Assembly (NCBI GenBank): GCA_963995505.1 | Contig: OZ023190.1 | Span: 8,461,344-8,525,343, forward strand | Source: Hypericum androsaemum | Taxonomy: Eukaryota > Streptophyta > Magnoliopsida > Malpighiales > Hypericaceae | Direction of reading: 5' to 3' | Length of the DNA stretch: 64,000 nucleotides | In this document: positions 1-10,810 of the stretch, in pieces | How positions within the stretch are numbered: the first letter of the stretch is position 1 | Layout: every line of letters begins with the position of its first letter | Notes under the pieces: model-generated | Database searches by the model: none | The model's input: only the letters and a program-made list of their open reading frames with translations | What the model was told of the DNA's origin: nothing | Program-made: the position numbers and the translations under genes

Positions 1-3000
1 ATCTTTACTTTTCTTGCCTTATATTACCTTTTCTTGCCTTTTCTTACCTGATCTTGCCTGATCTTGCCTTTTCTTGCCTTATCTTACATTTTCATTCCTT
101 TTGTTGTCTTTTCTTACCTTATCTTTCCTTATCTTGCCTCTTCTTCCCTTTTCTTGCCTTTTCTTGCCTTTTCTTTCCTTTTCTTGCCACATCTTGCCTT
201 TTCTTGCCTTATATTACATTTTCATTCCTTTTCATGTCTTTTCTTACCTTATCTCACCTCTTCTTGCCTTTTCTTGCCTTTTCTTTCCTTTTCTTGTTAT
301 ATCTTGCTTTTTCTTTTCTTTTCTTGCCTTTTCCATGCCATTTCTTTCCTATTCTTGCCTTTTTTTGCCTTATGTTGACTTATCTTGCCTTATCTTTCCT
401 TATCTTGCCTTCTCTTTCCTTTTCTTGCCTTTTCTTGCCTTATCTTTCATTTTCTTGCCTTATCTTGCCTTTTTTACCTTTTCTTGCCTTTTTTACCTTT
501 TCTTGCCTTTTCTTACCTTTTTTACCTTATCTTGACTTATCTTGTCTTATCTTTCCTTTTCTTGCCTTTTCTTGCCCTATATTACCTATTCTTGCCATTT
601 TTAGCCATTTCTTGCTTTTTCTAACCTTATCTTGCCTTATCTTACCTTTTCTTGTCTTTTCTTACCTTATCTTTCCTAATCTTGTGTATTCTTTCCTTAT
701 CTTGCCTTTTCTTTCCTTTTCTTGCCTTATCTTGCCTTTTCTTACCTTATATTGTATTGTCTTGCCTTATCTTGCATTTTCTTGCCATATCTTTCCTTTT
801 CTTTCCTTTTCTTGCCTTTTCCTTGCCTTTTCTTGCCTTTTCTTTCCTTTTCTTTCCTTTTCTTGCCTTATCTTTTCTTTTCTTACCTTATCTTTCCTTT
901 TCTTTTTTTATCTTGCCTTAAGTTGCCTATTCTTGCCTTTTCTTAACTTATCTTGCCTTATCTTGCATTATCTTGCCTTATCTTGCTTTCTCCTTACCTT
1001 ATCTTTCATTATCTTTCCTTTTATTTCCTTTTCTTGTCCTATCTTGCCTCTACTTCATGCCTCTTCCAGCCTTTTCTTGCCTTATCTTGCCTTTTCTTGC
1101 CTAATCTTGCCTTTTCTTGCCTTATTTTAACTTTTCTTGCCTTTCCTTTCCTAATCTTGCCTTTTCTTGCCATATCTTGCAGTTTCTTTCCTTTTCTTGC
1201 ATTTTCTTTCCTTATCTTGCCTTTTCTTGCCATATCTTGCAGTTTCTTTCCATTTCTTGCCTTTTTATTACATATTCTTGCCTTTTCATTACCTATTCTT
1301 GCCATATCTTGCCATATCTTGTCCTATCTTTCCTTTTCTTACCTTATCGTTCCTTTTCTTACCTTATTTTGCCTTTTCTTGCCTTTTCTTACCATATCTT
1401 CCCATTTCTTGCCTTTTCCTTACCTATTCTTGCCATATCTTGCCTTTTTTTCATTTTCTTGCCTTATCTTACCTTTCTTGCCTTTTTTTTCCTTTCTTAC
1501 CTTTTCTTGCCTTAGCCTGCCTTTTCTTGCCGTATCTTACCTTTTCTTTCCTTTACTTATCTTTTCTTACCTTATCTTTCCTTATCTTGCCTCTTCTTGC
1601 CTGAACGTGCATTTTCTTACCTTTTCTGTCCTTTTATTGCCTTATCTTGCCTTATATTTCATATCTTGCCTTTTCTAGGCTTATTTTGACTTATCTTGCC
1701 TTTTCTTTGCTTATCTTGCCTTTTCTTGCCATATCTTGCCTTTTCTTGACTTTTCATTGCCTTTTCTTGCCTTTTCTTTCCTTTTCTTGCCTTTTCTTGC
1801 CTTATCTTACCTTATCTTGGCTTTTCTTGCCTTATCTTTCCTTATCTTGCCTTTTCTTCCCTTATCTTGCCTTATCCTTCCTTTTCTTGCCTTTTCCTTA
1901 CCTTATCTTGCCTTATGTTTCCTTTTCTTTACTTTTCTTTACTCTTCTTACCTTATGTTTCCTTAACTTGCTTCTTCTTGCCTTATCTTGCATTTTCTTG
2001 CCTTATCTTGCCTTTTCATGCCTTATCTTGACTTTTCTTGCCTTTTTTTCCTTATCTTGCCTTTTCTTGCCATATCTTGCAGTTTCTTTCCTTTTCTAAA
2101 TTTTTCCTTATCTATTTTTGCCTTATCTTGACTTATCTTATCTTTTCTTGTATTTTCTTACCTTATCTTACATTTTCTTGCCTTTTCTTGCCTTTTCTCA
2201 CCTTCTCTTGCCTTATCTTGCATTTTCTTAGCTTATCTTGCCTTATCTTGCCTTATCTTACCTTATCTTTTCTTTTCTTATCTTTTCTTACCTTGTCCTG
2301 CCTCTTCTTGCCTTATCCTGCCTTTTCTTGCCTTATCTTACCTTATGTTGCCTTATCTTGCCTTATTTTGACTTATCTTCCCTTATCTTCCCTTATCTTT
2401 CCTTATCTTGCCTCTTCTTGACTTTTCTTGCCTTATCTTGCCTTTTATTGCCTTATTTTAACTTTTCTTGTCTTTTCTTTCCTTATCTTGTCTTTTCTTG
2501 CCGTATATTATCTTTCTTACCTTTTCTTCCCTTTTCCTTACCTATTCTTTGATCTACTTAACTTTTCTTACCTTATCTTGACTTTTCTTGCCTTTTCCAT
2601 ACCTTATTTTGCCTTATCTTGCCTTTTCTTGCCTTATCTTGCCTTATCTTGCCTTATCTTGTCTTATCTTATCTTTTCTTACCTTATCTTTCCTTATCTT
2701 ACCTCTTCTTGCCTTTTCTTGCATTATCTTGCCTTTTCTTGCCTTATCTTGCCTTTTCTTGCCTTATTTTTTCTTTTCTTGCCTTTTCTTTCCTTATCAT
2801 GCCATTTCTTGCCTTATCTTGCCTTTTCTTTATTTTTCTTACCTTTTCCTTTCCTTTTCTTCCCTTTTCTTGCCTTATCTTGCCATTTCTTGACTTTTCC
2901 TTACCTATTCTTGCCTTATCTTCCCTTATCTTGCTTTATATTTCCTTTTCTTGACTTATCTTACCTTCTCTTGCCTTTTATAACCTTATCTTGCCTTATC

Positions 3001-4366
3001 TTCCCTTATCTTGCCTTTTCTTTCCTTTTCTTATCTTTTCTTACCTTGCCTTTCCTTATCTTGCCTCTTCTTGCCTTATCTTACCTTTTCTTGCCTTTTT
3101 TTCCTTTTCTTGCCTTATCTTGCCTTTTCTTGCCTTATCTTGCCTTATCTTGACTTTTCTTGCCTTTTCTCACCTTATCTTGCCTTTTCTTGCCATATCT
3201 TTTATTTTCTTTCCTTTTCTTGCCTTTTCTTTGCCTTTCCTTACATTATCTTGCCTTATCTTTCCTTTTCTTATCTTTTCTTGCCTTATCTTGCCTTTTC
3301 TTGCCTTATCTTGAATTATCTTGTCTTATCTTTTCTTATCTTGCCTTTTCTTTCCTTTTCATTCCTTTTCTTGCCTTATTTTTTCCTTTTCTTGCCTTTT
3401 TTTTCCTTTTCTTGCCTTTTCTCGCCTTATCTTGACTTATCGTGCCTTATCTTTCCTTACCTTGCCTTTTTTTGCCTTTTTTTGCCTTTCCTTTCCTTTT
3501 CTTGCCTTTTCTTGCCTTTCCATGCCTTTTCTTTACCTTATCTTGCCTTATATTGCCTTCTCTTGCCTTCTCTTGCCTTATCTTACATTTTCTTTCCTTT
3601 TCTTATCTTTTCTTACCTTATCTTACCTTATCTTGCCTCTTCTAGCCATTTCTTGCTTTTTCTTACCTTTTCTTGCCTTATCTAGCCTTTTCTTGACTCT
3701 TCTTGCCTTTTCTTGCCTTTTCTTTCCTTATCTTGCCTTTTCTTTCCATATCTTGCATTTTCTTGCCTTTTCTTGCCTTTTCTTTGCTTTTCCTTGTCTT
3801 TTATTGCCTTTTCTTGCCTTATCGTGCCTTTTCTTGCCTTTTGTTTCCTTTTCTTTACTTTTCTTACCTTTTACTTACCTTTTCTTGTCATATCTTGCAT
3901 TAAATTGCCTTTTATTGCTGTTTCTTGAATTTTCTTACTTTTTCTTGCATTATCTTGATTTTAATAACTTTTCTTCCTTTTCTTGCATTTTCTTTCCTTT
4001 TTTTGCATTTTCTTGCCTTATTTTGCCTACCTTATCTTACCTCTTCTTGCCTTATCTTTCCTTTTCTTGCCTTATCTTGCCTTTTCTTGCCTTATTTTGG
4101 CTTATCTTCCCTTTTCTTTCCTTATCTTGCCTTTTTTTACCATATCTTATCTTTTCTTGCCTTTTTCTTGCCTTTTCCTGCCTTATCTTGCCTTTTCTTT
4201 CCTTATCTTGCCTTATCTTGACTCTTCTTGGCTTTTCTTTCTTTTTCTTGTCTTATCTTACCTTTTTTTGCCTTATTTTGTCTTTTCTTGCCTTTTCTTT
4301 CCTTATCATGCATTTTCTTGCCATATCTTGCCTTTTCTTTCCTTTTCTTACCTTATCTTGTCTTTT
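1..4366. repeat. Decameric pyrimidine-rich satellite, block 1
   Basis: This is a tandem array of a 10-bp monomer, CTTTTCTTGC or CTTATCTTGC on the + strand, with frequent variants such as CTTTTCTTAC, CTTTTCTTTC, CCTCTTCTTG and TTATTTTGAC. The array is already running at base 1, so it extends beyond the window. The + strand is almost entirely T and C; A sits mainly at monomer position 4 and G mainly in the TTGCC step. The long + strand open frames here (for example 54-1130 and 3321-4391) are a periodicity artefact with a 10-residue L/F/S/P/C cycle in every frame, so I do not call genes. The block ends at a perfect junction with an LTR. A diverged marker segment (TTTTAATAACTTTTCTTCC type) lies near 3948-3977. 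Confidence 0.97.
4362..4366. repeat. Left target-site duplication CTTTT of solo LTR A
   Basis: CTTTT directly precedes the TG of the LTR at 4367 and is repeated exactly at 7794-7798 directly after its CA end. It is satellite sequence, so the element inserted into a pre-existing decamer array. Confidence 0.9.
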
Positions 4367-4968
4367 TGTAATACCTAACAATGTGAGTTAAATTTAGTTA
4401 CAAATTTGCTAAGTTATTCGATAAGTTAGTATATTATGTTAGAAAATAAAAATGCAAATTAGCAATTAAGTTATTCTGGAAATGAAATAAGTATATAAAA
4501 TAAAGTATTTAAAAAATTTTGAAAACGTTTCAACTATTTTGGCCACGATTAGATGAGATATCCGTTAATTGAAATGGATGAGAAGAGTATGATATATGTC
4601 GTAATATAAAATGGGATAACTATCTTGTAAATTAAGAGAGTGTTTGAGCTATTTGCACCGAAAATAGTTAATAGAAAAGATAACCATAAAAAGAAAAATA
4701 TGGATAAGTAAAAGATAACTAAAAGGTGGCATTATAAATTGGCTACGTAACATATGCACCATTACAAATGGGATGAGTTCCAGCAATATATATGAAAGAA
4801 AGGAAGATAAAATGAGAATGGCAACTTCACTTAGATATTTTGACAAGGTCAACCGAAAGAATTAAATATAATAAGAGGACAATTAGGAACAAAATAAAAG
4901 AGGTATGTAAATGAGTTTGGATAACTTCGCAAAGCAAGGATAGGAACAAAAAGAAGAAGAAGAGTGAA

Positions 4969-5003
4969 ACGTGGCAAGTGGAAATAAAAAGTAAAAACGT
5001 GGC
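4969..5003 (+). promoter_or_regulatory. Two ACGTGGC (ABRE/G-box-like) motifs in U3 of LTR A
   Basis: ACGTGGC occurs at 4969-4975 and 4997-5003 in the sense orientation of the LTR, each followed by AA. ACGTGGC matches the classical abscisic-acid response element core bound by bZIP factors. The same motif is found in U3 of every other LTR copy in this window although the surrounding U3 sequence differs. The match is directly visible; the regulatory role is inferred. Confidence 0.45.
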
Positions 5004-5266
5004 AACTTGTAAAAATTTTACGGAAATCACAGATATAAATGAAAGAGGTGGCAAGTTTAAGTAAATTACACACCAGAGAAATTCACTAAGATAGCAAGGA
5101 TAAAAATAATGAACACCAGGGGGGGGTTTATTACTGCAAATTTTGAAGCGGTTTTTTGGGCTCATAATAAATTAAAAGGGGGTCTTTTTCTTTTTTATTT
5201 TATTGGACGGACTTAATACCTATTTTTTCAACTTTTTCCGGTCGTTAAGTTGAAGAACTGAAGCAA

Positions 5267-5301
5267 GTGACCTCAAGGTTATGAGCCTTGCGAGGTACCA
5301 A
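5267..5301 (-). pseudogene. trnfM: Fragment of chloroplast trnfM-CAU
   Basis: About 35 nt match, from memory, the reverse strand of the plastid initiator tRNA-Met gene, covering the D-stem side, the anticodon arm (anticodon CAT within GGCTCATAACC) and the variable region, with one apparent mismatch. The acceptor stem and T-arm are missing, so it cannot make a tRNA. It is the first of several unrelated plastid pieces packed into about 370 bp, which indicates transferred plastid DNA inside the LTR. Confidence 0.65.
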
Positions 5302-5334
5302 GCGAGAATTGTATAAATGGAAATAGAAAAATAG

Positions 5335-5409
5335 CATTTCACCAATTCGAACTAAATAACGAGCTAATGAATCTCCTTCTTTTTGCCAATGAACTTCCCA
5401 ATCAAATTA
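5335..5409 (-). pseudogene. ndhH: Fragment of chloroplast ndhH
   Basis: On the - strand this stretch translates as [20 protein letters not shown] followed by IGEM. That matches an internal segment of plastid NADH dehydrogenase subunit H, where I recall the family as [18 protein letters not shown]; the Q-to-H difference is the only one I notice. The match stops abruptly on both sides and continues into unrelated sequence, so this is an isolated piece of about 75 bp. It is non-functional. Confidence 0.75.
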
Positions 5410-5545
5410 ATCTTTTTGACTTGTACGGACCCAAGAGTTTGGGTTAGTCCTTTTTTTTCATGCTGATCCTAAATAAACTTTCACTATTGTTCTTGAGAAA
5501 TGACCGGGTCCGGGGGAGAGATCGAGCTTCAAGAAATAGTGAATG

Positions 5546-5577
5546 CCATGTATGGGGGCTGACGCCTGCCCAGTGCC
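5546..5577 (+). pseudogene. rrn23: Fragment of chloroplast 23S rRNA gene
   Basis: These 32 nt begin CCATGTATGGGGGCTGACGC and end GCCCAGTGCC. They appear identical to a conserved segment of plastid 23S rRNA; in the real gene the sequence continues GGAAGGTCAAGGAAGTTGGTG, which is absent here. The match stops at both ends. Together with the ndhH, psbB and trnfM pieces it shows joined, out-of-order plastid fragments. Confidence 0.65.
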
Positions 5578-5606
5578 ATTGACCGGGATCTTTTTGGGAA
5601 TCTTTA

Positions 5607-5639
5607 GCTAATTCATATAAAGCCATTGAACCAGCCCAA
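5607..5639 (-). pseudogene. psbB: Fragment of chloroplast psbB (CP47)
   Basis: Read on the - strand, this encodes WAGSMALYELA, the N-terminal segment of photosystem II CP47 that follows the first part of transmembrane helix 1. Only about 33 bp match: downstream the codons become KDSQKDPGQW instead of the CP47 continuation. The 60-codon open frame at 5444-5626 begins inside this fragment and is a chance fusion of pieces, not a gene. Confidence 0.7.
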
Positions 5640-5750
5640 CCCGGGTTGGCCCGTCCTTCTTCACGCTTTCAGCATCAGTCTTGGAATAATTCTACCACTC
5701 CTCACTTCTAGTTATTCGATTTCGAAAAGTCCGAGTTCTTAATCTTAAAT

Positions 5751-5751
<1 letters not shown>

Positions 5752-5785
<34 letters not shown>
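5752..5785 (+). repeat. Homopolymer G34
   Basis: There are 34 consecutive G residues immediately after the plastid patchwork. Such a run is exceptional in plant DNA, could form G-quadruplexes and is hard to sequence or assemble, so its exact length is unreliable. It may mark a repair junction or an assembly or consensus artefact. Confidence 0.9.
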
Positions 5786-5787
<2 letters not shown>

Positions 5788-6846
5788 ACAAGCACGAAAG
5801 GAGAGGTGAAAATTAACCTCAGTAAGTTTGTTTCAATTATTTTAATTTGAACTAGCGCTTCTAATTGACAAGATATGTGGGAAGATGAAGTAATAAAATT
5901 TCAAAAAGAAACTGTCTTAAATATTTTAATTAGATAGTACAACATGGATTTAGCAAGACAGAATTCAAAAGAGATAACCAACTAAAATAATAAATTAAAG
6001 AAGTGGCCGAGGGAACTTAAGGGAAAAAGTAACTAAGGTAAGTTTATAGAGTTGCAATGATTAGTTTTTTTGTAATAAACTAAGATGGATGTTTTGATGA
6101 ATTGCTTGGAAGAAGGTAAAAACAGACGACATGCTTATTGAATTAAGGGAATTAGAAGATTAAGTAAGGCTGTCATCTAAAGGTTTGTCGAGATTTTTAT
6201 TAAGACAAAATAAGGTACCGTGGCTCTAAGTATTTATATTTAGAGTTGATGTGAACTAATTGTTACATTGATTATTTAATCTCGATGAGAATTAAGACTA
6301 AGACTACAGAATTGGAAAATTTAAGTTGTGAAGATGGTTTTTGGTCTTAACAGTGAATTGGACGGATTATGGAAAGAACTAAAAAAAATAGTTATTGTTA
6401 CTTGGATTGTGATATTAGTCACATTTTGAATGTCACAGGCTTTGGAATATTTTTGAAGTTTTTGTTGGAGAAGATTATTTGGTGGATTCAGATAGTTTGT
6501 TGAGCTGAAATCGGTAAACAAATAATATATGACTCGTGCTTTCTTTGACGCACTCTATTTATTTGTCATGATATTTTTGAGTACATATTGTGCATCTGTC
6601 ATATGAAGATGTGAGATTATGATATGTGAATATTTGGAAAATTTGGCCCATTCGGGGCATTCGATATATTTGTTCGGTTTGGAGCTTATGGATTTGTGTG
6701 ATATGAAGATCTAGTTGATATGGTTATGTTTGGCTTTGGTATGGTATGATTATGTCTGGATTTGGTACGATATTGTTATGTTTGGTTTTGGTACGATATG
6801 GCTACGTTTGCATCTGGTACGATATGATTATACATGTTATGGATTT

Positions 6847-7120
6847 GATATGATATGGTTGCCTACGGCGTGTAGAACTATTTGGCCGATGAGGTTGGTC
6901 AGATATGATATGGTTGCCTACGGTGGGCAGAACTATTTGGCCGATGAGGTTGCTCTGATATGATATGGTTGCCTACGATGGGCAGAACTATTTGACCGAT
7001 GAGGTTGGTCTGATATAATTGGTTGCCTACGGCGGGCAAAACTATTTGGCCGATGAGGTTGGTCTGATATGATATGATTGCCTTCCGCGAAAAGAACTAT
7101 TTGACCGAGGAGGTTGGTTG
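6847..7120 (+). repeat. 55-bp tandem subrepeat in LTR A (about 5 copies)
   Basis: Units start GATATGATATGGTTGCCTAC at about 6847, 6902, 6957, 7012 and 7066, giving periods of 55, 55, 55 and 54 bp. Each contains GAACTATTTGGCCGATGAGG or a close variant. The same unit in reverse orientation forms a longer array in the LTR at 37587-37985, while the other LTR copies keep only a remnant. The open frame at 6715-6963 is partly this repeat and is not called. Confidence 0.9.
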
Positions 7121-7493
7121 ATTATGTCGCCTTTGAGTTATTGTATTCTCGTGTTGGAGAGGGAGTGACACGATTTAGAAGCTGCCGAATAATCGTCCAA
7201 TGCTGTGATTTGATTTTGAAATTATGTGTTTGTGCGTCAAATTACGTGACGGTATGGGACATTGCGTAGCTTACTCATATTTTTGTGCTTTTGTGATTAT
7301 GTGTTAAAATTTGGTCATCTCGTAAGTATGACTTTATGATATTGTACATGTCCGCATGATTCAATTGCCATGTTAGTCAGATGCAAATGTTAGGTATGTC
7401 TGTGCATTGAGTGGCCAAATAAATTGCGATGCATATGTTATTTGTTTACGGTATGTTCCAAAACACTCACCCCCCTCTCACCAGTTTTGCAGG

Positions 7494-7509
7494 AACTCGT
7501 ACACGAGTT
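7494..7509. repeat. Inverted repeat AACTCGT-AC-ACGAGTT near LTR U5 end
   Basis: This is a perfect 7-bp inverted repeat with a 2-nt centre. The equivalent site in the other LTR copies keeps AACTC...GAGTT arms (AACTCATGTACGAGTT or AACTCGCGTACGAGTT), so a small stem is preserved in the transcribed part of the LTR. The function is unknown. Confidence 0.6.
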
Positions 7510-7793
7510 GTATTGATTCGGAGATCTACTATAATTGTACCAAGTCCACTTTGTTCTCCAGGACTTGTATCAAGGTCTCCAGTTTGTATTTTGCTCTTTG
7601 ATCTAGAAGCTCCGTAGTTACACCGTTCATTTTGATCTTGGGATAAATGTAAAGAATAATTATATTCTTTTTGTGTTTTAGAACATGTATAATTTATAAA
7701 GTTAAGATATATTCGAGGCTGGCTAGACTCATTTTGTTTTAAAAACGGGTTAGGGTCTAGCACCGGTCATCGACCTGAGTTTGGGTCGTGACA

Positions 7794-7798
7794 CTTTT
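7794..7798. repeat. Right target-site duplication CTTTT of solo LTR A
   Basis: CTTTT follows the terminal CA of the LTR and equals 4362-4366, and the decamer array resumes here in phase. Confidence 0.9.
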
Positions 7799-10750
7799 CT
7801 TGCCCTTTCCTTACCTATTCTTGCCTTATCTTAACTTATCTTGCCTTATCTTGCCTTTTCTAGCCTTATCTTACCTTTTCTTGCTTTTTCTAACCTTATC
7901 TTGCCTTAGCTTGCCTTATCTTGCCTTATCTAACCTTTTCTTTCCTTTTCTTTCTTTTCTTACCTTGTTTTTCCTAATCTTGCCTTTTCTTGCCTTATGT
8001 TGCCTTATCTTCCCTTTTCTTGTCTTATTTTGACTTTTCTTGACTTTTCTTGCCTTTTCTTGCCTTTTCTTGCCATATCTTGCATTTTCTTTTCTTTTCT
8101 TGCCTTTTCCCTGCCTTATCTTGCCTTATCTTTCCTTTTCTTGCCTTTTCTTGCCTTTTTTTTCCTTTTCTTGCCTTATCTTGCATTTTCTTGCATGTTC
8201 TTTCCTTTTCTTGTCTTTTCTTGCCTTATCTTGACTTATCGTACCTTATCTTTCCTTTTCTTGCCTTTTCTTGCCTTTTCTTTCCTCTTCTTGCCTTTTC
8301 TTGCCTTTCCTTGCCTTTTCCTTACCTTATCTTGCCTTTTCTTGCCTTATCTTACCTTCTCTTTCCTTTTCTTATCTTTTCTTACCTTATCTTTCCGTAT
8401 CTGGCCTTTTCTTGCCTTTTCTTGCCTTTTCTTGCATTATCTTGCCTTTTCTTGCCTTATCTTGACTTTTCTTGCCTTTTCTTTCCTTATCTTGCCTTTT
8501 CTTGCTATATCTTGCCTTTTCTTTCCTTTTCTTGCCTTTTCCTTGCCTTTTCTTGCCTTATCGTGCCTTTTCTTACCTTTTCTTTCCTTTTATTTCCTTT
8601 TCTTGCATTTTTCTTACCTTTTCTTGTCTTATCTTGCCTTATATTGCCTTTTCTTGATGTTTCTTAAATTTTCTAGCTTTTTCTTGCATTATCTTACTTT
8701 TATTAACTTTTCTTCCTTATCTTGCCTCTTCTTTCCTTATCTTGCCTTTTCTTCCCTTTTCTTGCCTTTTCCCTACCTTTTCTTGCATTTTCTTGCCTTT
8801 TCTTGCCTCATCTTGAGTTTTCATTCCTTTTCTTTCCTTATCTTGCTATATCTTGTCTTTTCCTTCCTTATCTTGCCTCTTCTTGCCTTTTCTTGCCTTT
8901 TCTTGCCTTTTCTGGCCTTATCTTGCCTATTCTTTCCTTTTCTTGCCTTTTCCCTGCCTTTTCTTTCTTTATCTTGCCTTATCTTGCCTTTTCTTATCTT
9001 TTCTTACATTATCTTTCCTTATCTTGCCTCTTCTTGCCTTTTCTTGCCTTATCTATCCTTTTCTTGCCTTATTTTGAATTTTCTTGCTTCTGCTTGCCTA
9101 ATCTTGCCTCTTCTTGCCTTATTCTTGTCTTTTCTTACCTTTTCTTGCCTTTTCCTTTCCTTATCTTGCCTTATCTTGTATTATCTTGCCTTGTTTTACT
9201 TTTTCTTTCCTTTTATTATCTTTTCTTACCTTATCTTTCCTTATCTTGCCTGCTCTTTCCTTTTCTTGCCTTATCTTCCCTTATTTTGACTTTTCTTGCT
9301 TTTTCTTTCCTTATCTTGCCTTATCTTGCCTTTTCTTGCCTTATTTTGACTTTTCTTACTTTTCTTTCCTTATCTTGCCTTTTCTTGCTATATCTTGCCA
9401 TATCTTGCATTTTATTTTGTTTTCTTAACTTTTCCTTACCTATTCTTGCCTTATCATGACTTATCTTGCCTTATCTTTCCTTTTCTTGCCTTTTTTACCT
9501 TATCTTACCTTTTTTTGCCTTTTCTTATCTTATCTTGCCTTATCTTGCATTAGCTTGCCTTATCTTACCTTATCTTTCCTTTTCTAGTCTTTTCTTACCT
9601 TATTTTTCCTTTTCTTGCCTTATCTTTTCGTATCTTGCCTCTTCTTGCCTTTTTTTGCGTTATCTTGCCTTATCTTGCTCTTTCTTACCTTTTCCTTACC
9701 TATTCTTGCCTCATCTTAACTTTTCTTACCTTATCTTGCCTTATCTTGCCTTTTTCTTACCTTATCTTGACTTTTCTTGCCTTTTCTTGTCTTTTCTTAT
9801 CTTTTCTTACCTTATCTTTCCTTATCTTGCCTCTTCTTGCCTTTTCTTGCCTTATCTTGCCTTTTCTTACCTTATTTTGACTTTTCTTGCCTTTTCTTTC
9901 CTTATCATGCCTTTTCTTGCCATATCTTGCCTTTTTTTTCCTTTTCTTGCCTTTTCCTTTCCTTTTCTTGCCTTTTCCTTTCCTTTTCTTGCCTTTTCTT
10001 TCCATTTCTTACCTTTTCTTACCTTATCGTGACTTTTCTTGCCTCTTCTTTCCTTTTATTACCTTTTCCTTTCCTTTCTTACCTTTTCTTGCCTTATTAT
10101 GCCTTTTCTTTCCTTTTCTTGCCTTTTCTTGCCTCATCTTGCCTTTTCTAACCTTATCTTGCCTTATCTTGCCTTATCTAACCTTTTCTTTCCTTTTCTT
10201 ACGTTGTCTTTCCTTATTTTGACTCTTCTTGCCTTATCTTTCCTTTTCTTTCCTTTTCTTGCCTTTTCTTGCTGTATTTTGACTTATCTTGTCTTTTCTT
10301 ACCTTATCTTTCCTCATCTTGCCTAATCTTACCTTTTCTTACCTTATCTTGACTTTTATTATGTTATTTTGACTTTTCTTGCCTTTTCTTTCTTTATCTT
10401 GCCTTTTCTTGCCATATCTTGCCTTTTCTTTCCTTTTCTTACCTTTTTCTTATCTATTCTTGCTTCTTCTTAAATTTGCTTACATTATCTTGCCTTTACC
10501 TGCCTTTTCCTTACCTTATCATGCCTTATCTTGCCTTTTCTTACCTTGTCTTGCCTTATCTTTCCTTTTCTTATCTTTTCTTACCTTATCTTTCCTTATC
10601 TTTCCTTTTCTAGCCTTATTTTGACTTTTCTTGCCTTTTCTTATCTTATCATGTGTTTTCTTGCCATATCTTGCCTTTTTTTTCCTTTTCTTGCATTTTC
10701 CTTTCCTTTCCTTTTCTTGCCTTTTCGTGCCTTTTCTTACCTTTTCATGC

Positions 10751-10810
10751 CTTATCGTTACTTATCTTGCCTTATCGTTACTTATCTTGCCTTATCGTTA
10801 CTTATCTTGC
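10751..10810. repeat. Homogenised 20-bp dimer, 3 exact copies
   Basis: CTTATCGTTACTTATCTTGC is repeated three times exactly, so a rare variant (CGTTA) has been amplified as a 20-bp dimer. This is consistent with slippage or short-range unequal exchange. Confidence 0.9.

Larger units (their letters stand above)
4367..7793 (+). mobile_element. Solo LTR A (Ty3/gypsy-like), sense on + strand
   Basis: The 3427-bp unit starts TGTAATACC and ends GGGTCGTGACA, with TG...CA termini and a perfect 5-bp target duplication. There is no internal domain or second LTR, so it is a solo LTR, the usual product of recombination between the two LTRs of one element. Its last 1.3 kb (about 6505-7793) is the reverse complement of the left-hand parts of the copies at 21709, 28065, 37037, 42604 and 57009; landmarks are the ACTCGTGC/CACTCTATTTATT block, the CTCACC/AGTTTTGCAGGA block and the terminal GGTCGTGACA. 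The first 2.1 kb (U3 side) is not recognisably shared. It is about 1 kb longer than the other copies because it holds plastid-derived patchwork (about 5260-5640), a G34 run and a 55-bp tandem array. Short ORFs inside have no recognisable product. Confidence 0.9.

Noticed and set aside
1..4366. CRISPR array or bacterial direct repeats
   Set aside because: The monomers are contiguous 10-bp units with no spacers of constant length, and the context is a plant genome.
5267..5301. A functional tRNA-fMet gene
   Set aside because: Only about 35 nt remain; the acceptor stem and T-arm are missing and cannot be found adjacent.
5444..5626. 60-codon - strand frame beginning MALYELA
   Set aside because: Only the first residues match CP47 (psbB). 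The rest runs through a 23S rRNA fragment and unassigned sequence, so it is a chance fusion.
6715..6963. 82-codon frame rich in Trp/Tyr in LTR A
   Set aside because: It covers repetitive TGGTATGATATGG-type sequence and the 55-bp tandem array; repeat periodicity explains it.
9757..10005. Lys/Arg-rich - strand open frames (KARKGKKRQ type; also at 1039-1305, 18049-18294 and 53971-54216)
   Set aside because: These are the reverse complement of the same satellite, so the basic composition follows from the GCAAGAAAAG monomer. They are not histone- or protamine-like genes.
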